Origin: CAYZUC01 sp964481705
GTDB lineage: Bacteria > Bacillota > Clostridia > Lachnospirales > Lachnospiraceae
Length of the DNA: 41,093 nucleotides
NCBI GenBank assembly: GCA_964481705.1
Contig: CAYZUC010000018.1
Span: 1-41,093, forward strand
Direction: 5' to 3'
The position numbers and the translations under genes are program-made. The notes under the pieces are model-generated. The model did no database searches. It was given only the letters and a program-made list of their open reading frames with translations, and had not been told where the DNA came from. This document shows positions 8,357 through 14,739 of the stretch, piece after piece (positions within the stretch are counted from its first letter, which is position 1; every line of letters starts with the position of its first letter).

Positions 8357-11089
8357 ATGATAGAGAGAATCAAGCAACATTTTATGGATGATGACAGAAT
8401 GCTGACGGACAGGATATTAACACTAATGCTGTCTTTTTCGATTGTGGCGTCCAGCGTAGAGCTTATTCTATGCTGTATATTGAAATCAAGCAAGTTTTTG
8501 CTGATAGAGATTGCATTGCTATTGATTCTGTCTATTGCGACGGGAATATATGTGGGTAAAACGCATGAGTACAAGCGTGGCTGCATCCTTTTCAGTTATC
8601 TGGTCAATATTTTTATTTTGCCTATTCTTTTTGTTACAGGAGGTGGAATCTATAGTGGAAAGCCACTTCTGTTTGTGGGTGGTATCATTATGACTTTTTT
8701 TGTGCTGGATGGTCTTTCTCTTGTAGTGGCTGTTGCGATACAATGTGTCTGGTATATCTTTGTTATCACGTTCATTTACTATAATCCATCGCAGGTGCTT
8801 TCTTATTTTGAAGGGGAAAAATTGTTAGTGGAATACATTTTCTGCTATCTCATTGCTGCTTTGATACCGACAGTTATCATCTGGTTTCAGACGCTGGTCT
8901 ATGAGTGGCAGAAGAAAAATGTAGAAGACGCACTGCTTTCGATTGAGCACGCAGGAGATACCAAGAGCAGATTCCTCGCTAATATGTCTCATGAACTACG
9001 TACACCCATGAATGCCATTATGGGTATGACGGAGCTGGTTGAACGTGACGATCGTAATCATGTAGCATCAGAGGAGATTGCGACAATCAAGGAGGCTGCC
9101 TATTCTCTTTTGACAACAATAAATGATGTATTGACTTACTCTAAGCTCAATTCGGGAAAAATGCTGCTGATTCAGGTACAATATCATTTTGGAAAGATGC
9201 TTCAAGATATTATTTATACGATATCAATGGAGATTATGAATCGTGATATCGATTTTCATGCAGAAATAGACCCCGGTATTCCAGACATTCTGTATGGCGA
9301 TGATACAAGAATCAGACAGATCTATCAGTACATTTTGTTTAATGCGATTCACAATGCGGATGGTGGACGAGTGACGCTGGAGGTTTCTTATCGTACCAAC
9401 AGTAAAAACAACAGTATCACTGTTTTTGGAAGGATTTCAGATACCGGTCTTGGATTCAGTGAAGAGGAGACGGCAAGAATATTCACCAGCTATGAGACCT
9501 ATGATTCCAGGAGGGACAGTGAACTAAAGAAAATTGGTTTGGAATTAAACATATGTAAGGAAATGCTTGCACTTATGCATGGAAACATCAAAGTGGACAG
9601 CATTCTTGGAGTGGGAACTTCGGTTGAGTTCCAATATGATTGCTTTATTGTTGAGAATGAACCAATTGTAAAGGTAAACAGTGCAAATCATTTTAAAGTA
9701 CTGATTTACATCCCTATTGGTTCAAGAAAATATCGTTGGATGACCTTAATGAGTGAGTTTGGAATTGTTCCGGACATTGTTGTGTCCTACTCCTCTCTTG
9801 ATACCAAGCTGAAAGAAAAGCAATATACACAGATATTCATACCGGATTATTCTTATGAGAGTGTGAAGAACTTGTTGTCCCTCTATAAGTGTGAAGAGTA
9901 TACCTATATTACTACTGATTATCAGCATATATATGGTGACTTTGGCAAGTGTCGTATTATTCGCAGGCCACACTGTTCCTTAAATATGTCAGAGGTATTT
10001 AATAACACATGGGAGCCATCCAAGTATCAGGATATGGAAGCAAAGGAGACCTTTGTCGCACCGGAGGCAAGAGTACTTGTCATTGATGATAACATGGTTA
10101 ATCTACGCGTTGCCAGTGGACTGATGCAAAAGTATGGAATTCAGGTATCCATTGCAACAAGTGGAAGAGAAGCGTTGGAGAAGATTCGATTGGATCATTA
10201 TCACATCATCTTCCTCGATCAGATGATGCCGGAGATGGATGGATTACAGACATTGGCGGCTATTCGTGAAAGTGAAGATGTCTATTATAAGGAAGTCCCG
10301 ATTATCTGTATGACCGCCAATATAGGTGCGGAGGTAAGAGAAGGATTATTGAAGGCTGGTTTCCAGGAGTATCTTGCGAAGCCTGTTAAGATACGCTATC
10401 TGGAATCCATTCTACGCACCTATCTGGATTCCAAATTGATTCTTCAGAAGCAGAAAAAGAAAGAAGAAAAGCATGAAGAACAAAGCAAAGCACAGGATAT
10501 CGAACCAGGTCTTCAGACAAAGCGCGGATTGATGCAGATTGGTGGAGATGAGGCTACCTATGCGGTTATTTTGAATACTTATTATCGTGAGGGACAGGAA
10601 AAACTGAAGAGCATACCAGATCAATTTCAACAAAAGGATATGTCACTTTTTACTACAAATGTTCATAGTGTTAAAGGAAGCAGCGCAAGTATCGGAGCGT
10701 TGGAGGTATCTGAATTATTCCGAAAGCTAGAAATGGCAGGACGTGAAAGTGATCTGGACTTTATCCAGCAAAGTCTGCCGGAAAGCTTGACCAAGTTTAA
10801 AGAGCTTTTGGGAGATGTAAAACAATATTTAATTGAGAAGAATTCCTTTGAGGGCAGCGAAGAAGAAGAAAATGAGACGCGGGAATTGGAAGAATTCAAA
10901 CTGGAGGATATTGAAAAATTAAAGGATGATTTGGCTAGAATTAATATTAAGGCCTGTGAAGAAATGATTGTTAAAATGACCCACTCGAATTACGGACCAG
11001 ATATTAACAGAAAGGTTACCGCAATTCGAGAGGCATTTGAAAGATTTGATTATCATAAAGTAAGGAACCTACTTGACAGCCTCTTTTAA
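8357..11089 (+). CDS. Hybrid sensor kinase with receiver, Hpt module and degenerate ATP-binding box
   Basis: The protein has 910 aa. Hydrophobic segments at about 20-180 are followed by the H-box H212 (NMSHELRTPMN). The ATPase domain is present, with G1 DTGLGF (361-366), but the G2 box reads KIGLEL (392-397) instead of GTGLGL, so ATP binding is doubtful. A receiver-like region without a phospho-acceptor (about 445-550) precedes a complete receiver (D577-D578, D621, K675). A charged linker (695-715) leads to an Hpt domain with H770 in VHSVKGSSASIG and a C-terminal helical extension (845-910). The C-terminal module is repeated in the protein at 22207. It is the last gene of the operon, starts 3 bases after the previous stop, and its 3' end overlaps the convergent cytidylate-kinase-like gene by 21 bases. 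Confidence 0.93.
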   Translation: MIERIKQHFMDDDRMLTDRILTLMLSFSIVASSVELILCCILKSSKFLLIEIALLLILSIATGIYVGKTHEYKRGCILFSYLVNIFILPILFVTGGGIYSGKPLLFVGGIIMTFFVLDGLSLVVAVAIQCVWYIFVITFIYYNPSQVLSYFEGEKLLVEYIFCYLIAALIPTVIIWFQTLVYEWQKKNVEDALLSIEHAGDTKSRFLANMSHELRTPMNAIMGMTELVERDDRNHVASEEIATIKEAAYSLLTTINDVLTYSKLNSGKMLLIQVQYHFGKMLQDIIYTISMEIMNRDIDFHAEIDPGIPDILYGDDTRIRQIYQYILFNAIHNADGGRVTLEVSYRTNSKNNSITVFGRISDTGLGFSEEETARIFTSYETYDSRRDSELKKIGLELNICKEMLALMHGNIKVDSILGVGTSVEFQYDCFIVENEPIVKVNSANHFKVLIYIPIGSRKYRWMTLMSEFGIVPDIVVSYSSLDTKLKEKQYTQIFIPDYSYESVKNLLSLYKCEEYTYITTDYQHIYGDFGKCRIIRRPHCSLNMSEVFNNTWEPSKYQDMEAKETFVAPEARVLVIDDNMVNLRVASGLMQKYGIQVSIATSGREALEKIRLDHYHIIFLDQMMPEMDGLQTLAAIRESEDVYYKEVPIICMTANIGAEVREGLLKAGFQEYLAKPVKIRYLESILRTYLDSKLILQKQKKKEEKHEEQSKAQDIEPGLQTKRGLMQIGGDEATYAVILNTYYREGQEKLKSIPDQFQQKDMSLFTTNVHSVKGSSASIGALEVSELFRKLEMAGRESDLDFIQQSLPESLTKFKELLGDVKQYLIEKNSFEGSEEEENETRELEEFKLEDIEKLKDDLARINIKACEEMIVKMTHSNYGPDINRKVTAIREAFERFDYHKVRNLLDSLF

Positions 11090-11668
11090 AAGAGAGACAC
11101 ACCGGTCGATGCCTAATTTACCACTGTCGAGTGATATCATGATGTTATCAGAATATCCCCATGGTTCACCGGCATAAATCTGATAGAAGCTGCTGCGACG
11201 CTTGTCAATCTTGCGAAGAGTAGCATCAGCATCCTCTGGTTTAACCTTTTCGAGATGAATAGCGCGGGAGATGCGGAAGTCCCGATCAGCATGAATAAAG
11301 ACATTCAGGCAATCGTCCCGATTGGCAAAGATAGCGCTTGCACATCTGCCGACAAATACACAGTTTGATTTGGCTGCCATTTCCTCCATGACGTTTTTTT
11401 CTTCTAAAAACAATTGCGTTACAAGAGGGAGGTTGTTTGTAACCTTTGTACTTCCGGCAAGAAATGTCTGAGAGAGGTTGAAAAGAGAGCCCCCAGGACT
11501 TGTTTCTTCCATGTTCTCAAGATGGACAAAGGGTATTTCCAGACGTTTTGCTGCTTCTACAAGAATGGAGCGATCCCCGATAGCGTAGCCGAGCTCAGCA
11601 GCAAGCTTTTTACCTATTTCATTTCCGCCACTGCCGTATTCACGTTCAATCGTAATAATTCGATACAT
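11069..11668 (-). CDS. Cytidylate kinase-like family protein
   Basis: The protein has 199 aa and a P-loop NTPase fold of the cytidylate-kinase-like type (Cytidylate_kin2 family). The N-terminal REYGSGGNEIGKKLA is the nucleotide-binding loop, and VFVGRCASAIF and VFIHADRDFRISRAI are family landmarks, the last near the lid arginines. Members are found widely in Clostridia; the true substrate is not established, so I do not call it Cmk. Two ATGs lie close together: the one at 11674 touches the GGGGGA ribosome binding site, while the one at 11668 lies 7 bases downstream of it and is the better start. A good promoter lies at 11700-11728. Its last codons overlap the 3' end of the hybrid kinase gene on the opposite strand. 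Confidence 0.88.
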   Translation of the reverse strand: MYRIITIEREYGSGGNEIGKKLAAELGYAIGDRSILVEAAKRLEIPFVHLENMEETSPGGSLFNLSQTFLAGSTKVTNNLPLVTQLFLEEKNVMEEMAAKSNCVFVGRCASAIFANRDDCLNVFIHADRDFRISRAIHLEKVKPEDADATLRKIDKRRSSFYQIYAGEPWGYSDNIMISLDSGKLGIDRCVSLLKEAVK

Positions 11669-11699
11669 AAACATTCCCCCTTTTCATTTATCTATTTGT

Positions 11700-11728
11700 A
11701 TTATACCAGATTTTGGTTGGATTGAAAA
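11700..11728 (-). promoter_or_regulatory. Extended -10 promoter for the cytidylate-kinase-like gene
   Basis: On the minus strand a TTTTCA (11728-11723) and TATAAT (11705-11700) are spaced by 17 bases, and TGG directly precedes the -10, making it an extended -10 promoter. It lies 30 bases upstream of the start codon. Confidence 0.65.
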
Positions 11729-11759
11729 GACGGAGACATGGGATAGGATGCGGATTCTT

Positions 11760-11792
11760 ACCTCTTAGTGAGGAAAAATGACCTCTTACTGA
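11760..11792 (+). promoter_or_regulatory. Paired direct repeats, probable LytTR operator
   Basis: ACCTCTTAGTGA (11760-11771) recurs as ACCTCTTACTGA (11781-11792), one mismatch in 12, with a period of exactly 21 bp. LytTR-family regulators bind two 9-bp direct repeats separated by 12 bp, which gives the same 21-bp period, and the ACCnnTTA core resembles the ACCGTTTAG repeats known for streptococcal LytTR regulatory systems. The second repeat ends 7 bases before a TTTACA -35, a typical activator position. The next gene encodes a LytTR protein, so autoregulation is likely. Confidence 0.72.
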
Positions 11793-11799
11793 ATAATTA

Positions 11800-11828
11800 T
11801 TTACAGAGTACCATGTTTTATATAAGAT
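11800..11828 (+). promoter_or_regulatory. Promoter of the LytTR - LiaF-like operon
   Basis: TTTACA (11800-11805) and TAAGAT (11823-11828) are spaced by 17 bases. The -10 is poor (4 of 6), which suits a promoter that needs an activator bound at the direct repeats just upstream. Confidence 0.5.
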
Positions 11829-11886
11829 TGTCTCATAAGGATCTGATACATCACAGGTTAAGCCGGTGATAGACGGAGGGATACCA

Positions 11887-12348
11887 ATGAAGATTAGGAT
11901 TGAGGTGGATGAGAATCTGACAGAGGATGAAGTGACCATTCATTGCAGGAGCCTAAATGAAGACGTTATAGGTCTCCAGAAGGTTATCGCAGATTCCATT
12001 AACAAATCCGGAAAATTTGTATTTTATAAAGATGATACAGAGTTCTACCTGCCTCTTGGAAAAATACTGTTTTTTGAAACAGAAGATGGCAGAATCAGCG
12101 CGCATACAGTGGACGATGTGTTTGAAACAAAATACAAATTATATGAGTTGGAAGAGATACTTCCGAATAGCTTTGTCAGAGTTTCTAAATCGGCGATTTT
12201 GAATGTGAATAAAATTTATTCCATTAGTCGTAATCTGTCTGCTGCAAGTGTAGTGGAATTTCAAAACACACACAAGCAGGTATACGTATCAAGATCTTAT
12301 TTCAAACTATTAAAGAGCAGATTAGAAGAAAAGAGGATAAGCAGATGA
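11887..12348 (+). CDS. LytTR-domain transcriptional regulator without receiver
   Basis: The 153-aa protein has a short N-terminal region (1-45) and a LytTR DNA-binding domain (about 45-150), recognised by GKILFFETEDGRISAHT, the central LYELEEILPNSFVRVSKSAILNVNKI and the C-terminal VYVSRSYFKLLKSRL. There is no receiver domain, as in the receiver-less LytTR regulatory systems where a co-transcribed membrane protein controls the regulator. The start is ATG 11887 because GGAGGG (11875-11880) lies 6 bases upstream; the frame can be read from GTG 11866 but without a ribosome binding site. Its stop overlaps the start of the LiaF-like gene (ATGA), so the two are coupled. The direct repeats at 11760-11792 are the probable binding site. 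Confidence 0.92.
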   Translation: MKIRIEVDENLTEDEVTIHCRSLNEDVIGLQKVIADSINKSGKFVFYKDDTEFYLPLGKILFFETEDGRISAHTVDDVFETKYKLYELEEILPNSFVRVSKSAILNVNKIYSISRNLSAASVVEFQNTHKQVYVSRSYFKLLKSRLEEKRISR

Positions 12349-13049
12349 AAAAAGGAAATGTATTTTGGGGACTGTTTTTCGTACTGGGTGCGGTATTCAT
12401 CTTGTTAAGCAAGATTGGATATTTCGCAGATGTAAATGTATTTAGCTTGATTTTGACAGTCATCCTGGCAGGTTTGATTGTAAAAAGTGTCGTTGATATG
12501 GAGTTTGGTGGTATCTTTTTCCCGGCGGCATTTATTGCGATTATATATTCTGAGGCGTGGGGAATCGAAGATCTCACACCATGGCCGGTTCTTGGAGCAG
12601 CACTTTTGGCAACGATAGGTTGTGGAATGATTTTTGGAAATCGTTACAGATGGCAAAAAAAGTATCGTGTACACGAAGGGAATTTTGCTGAAGAGGTGAT
12701 TGATCATCCGGATGGTGAGAAGATTACCTTTGAAACTCACTTTGGTGGAAGCATTAAGTATGTCAATACGGATGACTTTAAGCAGGCTGATTTGAGATGC
12801 TCTTTTGGATCCATGAAGGTATATTTTGATAATGCGATTATTCAGGGAGACAATGCGTATATTAATCTTGACTGCAGCTTTGCGGGCGTAGAACTCTTTA
12901 TTCCACGGACATGGCAGATGATTAATAAATCCAACTTTACCTTTGGAGATGTCGCAGAGAAGAATCGTACAAACAGAAATGAGACTACCAAGACCATAAC
13001 ATTGGTTGGTAATGCAAATTTCTGCGGTGTTGATATTATCTATATTTAG
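12345..13049 (+). CDS. LiaF-like membrane protein
   Basis: The protein has 234 aa. The N-terminal ~100 residues hold four hydrophobic segments of the LiaI/LiaF transmembrane type. The C-terminal ~110 residues are a beta-rich domain of the cell-wall-active antibiotic response type (DUF2154-like), with repeated strands such as LRCSFGSMKVYFDNA, LDCSFAGVELFIPRTW and TLVGNANFCGVDIIYI. LiaF proteins restrain envelope-stress signalling in Bacillus. Here the gene overlaps the LytTR gene by 4 bases, so it is the likely membrane regulator of that LytTR protein. A strong terminator follows directly. Which signal it responds to is inference from the family (cell-envelope stress). Confidence 0.88.
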   Translation: MKKGNVFWGLFFVLGAVFILLSKIGYFADVNVFSLILTVILAGLIVKSVVDMEFGGIFFPAAFIAIIYSEAWGIEDLTPWPVLGAALLATIGCGMIFGNRYRWQKKYRVHEGNFAEEVIDHPDGEKITFETHFGGSIKYVNTDDFKQADLRCSFGSMKVYFDNAIIQGDNAYINLDCSFAGVELFIPRTWQMINKSNFTFGDVAEKNRTNRNETTKTITLVGNANFCGVDIIYI

Positions 13050-13062
13050 AAAATCTGATCGG

Positions 13063-13091
13063 GAACCGGATAGAAGTATCCGGTTCTTTTT
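13063..13091 (+). terminator. Rho-independent terminator of the LytTR - LiaF-like operon
   Basis: A perfect 10-bp GC-rich stem (GAACCGGATA, 13063-13072, with 13077-13086) and a GAAG tetraloop are followed by T5 (13087-13091). Confidence 0.92.
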
Positions 13092-13234
13092 GTCGTATTA
13101 TAATAGATTTGTACGATTTTTGCATTGGATTATTATATTCGTATCAGAATGAGATTGTTATAGTGGTAGATAATATATTTGTAAATGTGTATGAGCAACT
13201 AGTAGCGCTCACAGATATCGGAGATAGAGAAAAT

Positions 13235-14587
13235 ATGGAAAAACCATTTGTTCAGGATATGACCAAAGGGAGTGAATTGGTTCATTTAATAACATTCGCG
13301 GTTCCTATGCTGGTCGGAAACTTATTTCAACAATTTTATAATATGGTAGACTCGGTTATAGTAGGAAAGTATGTCGGAGCGAATGCGCTAGCCGCCGTGG
13401 GAGCTACAGGATCACTTAATTTCCTGTTTTTCTCTTTATGCATGGGTATGGCAATGGGTATTGGTATTCTTGTGTCTCAATATTTTGGAGCAGGCGAGGA
13501 AAAGCTGGTAAAAAAGACAATTGCAAATGCCATCTATATAATGCTGGTAGTCGGCATTATGATGTCTATCCTTGGTATCATTTTTGCAAGACCTATCTTG
13601 ATCCTGCTTCGGACTCCGGCGGAGATTTTAGAGGATTCTACCACGTATATGAAGATTACCTGTGCCGGGATTATTGCAATTGCAGCATATAATGCAATCA
13701 GCTCTATATTACGTGCATTAGGGGATTCAAAGACTCCCTTGATCTTTCTTGTGTTTGCATCTTTTGTGAATATTATTTTGGATTTAGTATTTGTATTACG
13801 ATTCCACATGGGAGTGGCAGGTGTTGCCTATGCAACGATCATTGCGCAACTAATTGCATCGATAGGCTCTGCTGTTTTTGCAGTATCCACGAATCCTTAT
13901 TTCCGGCTGACAAAGGATCAAATGAGCCCAGATAAAATGATTATTATGCGAAGTATTCGGATTGGTATCCCTGTAGCTGCTCAAAATTCTCTGATAGCAG
14001 TTTCGTGTGTAGCATTACAGGTGGTAGTGAATGGGTATGGAGCAAATGTTGTAGCAGCCTTTACTGCAACCAGTCGTATCGAGCAGCTGATTCAACAGCC
14101 ATTTGGTTCCATGGGAGCTGCTGAGTCAACATTTACAGGACAAAACATTGGAGCACGTAAAATAGAACGTGTGAAAAGGGGTTTCTATCGAAGCGTTTTG
14201 ATTTCTTTGCTATTTTCTATCTTAATGTTGTTTGTTATGTGGATTTTTGGTGAACCCATCATGAGATTGTTTGTAAATGAGAGCGAAGTAATCTTACTTG
14301 GAAAGAATGCTTTGCGGATCACCTCAACTATGTATTTCTCATTGGGATTGATTTATGTTACAAGAGGGTTACTAAACGGTGCCGGAGATTCCTTTTTTGC
14401 CATGCTCAATGGTATTATCGAATTGATTGGACGAGTTTTTTTCCCTACCTTACTATGCATGATCCCTGTCATTGGGGTATGGGGAGTTTGGTGGGCAACG
14501 GGATTAACATGGACAGTAACGGCGATTGTTACCTTGCTTCGCTATCGTACGGGCCGATGGAAAGAGATGTCTGCTGTAGTAAAATAA
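13235..14587 (+). CDS. MATE-family multidrug/Na+ antiporter
   Basis: This is a 450-aa integral membrane protein with about twelve hydrophobic segments in two homologous halves, the MATE arrangement. Family stretches include FAVPMLVGNLFQQFYNMVDS with GKYVGANALAAVGATGS in the first half and GAAESTFTGQNIGARK in the second. MATE proteins export cationic drugs and metabolites in exchange for Na+ or H+. The frame is open upstream to 13109, but that sequence is not MATE-like; ATG 13235 starts exactly where the family sequence begins (MEKPFVQDMTKGSE) and has GGAG 11 bases upstream. It is flanked by terminators at 13063-13091 and 14601-14628, so it is probably its own transcription unit. The substrate cannot be told. 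Confidence 0.93.
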   Translation: MEKPFVQDMTKGSELVHLITFAVPMLVGNLFQQFYNMVDSVIVGKYVGANALAAVGATGSLNFLFFSLCMGMAMGIGILVSQYFGAGEEKLVKKTIANAIYIMLVVGIMMSILGIIFARPILILLRTPAEILEDSTTYMKITCAGIIAIAAYNAISSILRALGDSKTPLIFLVFASFVNIILDLVFVLRFHMGVAGVAYATIIAQLIASIGSAVFAVSTNPYFRLTKDQMSPDKMIIMRSIRIGIPVAAQNSLIAVSCVALQVVVNGYGANVVAAFTATSRIEQLIQQPFGSMGAAESTFTGQNIGARKIERVKRGFYRSVLISLLFSILMLFVMWIFGEPIMRLFVNESEVILLGKNALRITSTMYFSLGLIYVTRGLLNGAGDSFFAMLNGIIELIGRVFFPTLLCMIPVIGVWGVWWATGLTWTVTAIVTLLRYRTGRWKEMSAVVK

Positions 14588-14600
14588 TGAGAAAATGAGG

Positions 14601-14628
14601 AGAGACTGTGCGATACAGTCTCTTTTTT
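14601..14628 (+). terminator. Rho-independent terminator of the MATE gene
   Basis: AGAGACTGT (14601-14609) pairs with ACAGTCTCT (14615-14623) around a GCGAT loop and leads into a T6 run (14623-14628). Confidence 0.92.
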
Positions 14629-14739
14629 GGGTGTAGCAATAATCAATAGTTGTATTCTACAGTAAAAGAATGTAATATAATTATGAGAAGGTTTGTACTT
14701 TGACGAAAAATACCGTCTTATGGAGGTCGTTGAGATAAC

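Noticed and set aside
13109..13234. 42-codon N-terminal extension of the MATE transporter
   Set aside because: The family sequence begins at ATG 13235; the upstream codons lie just behind the terminator and have no ribosome binding site.
14650..14681. Promoter with TTGTAT and TATAAT upstream of the LacI-type/GGDEF gene
   Set aside because: The -10 is perfect, but the only -35-like hexamer gives a 20-base spacer, so I could not support it as a complete promoter.
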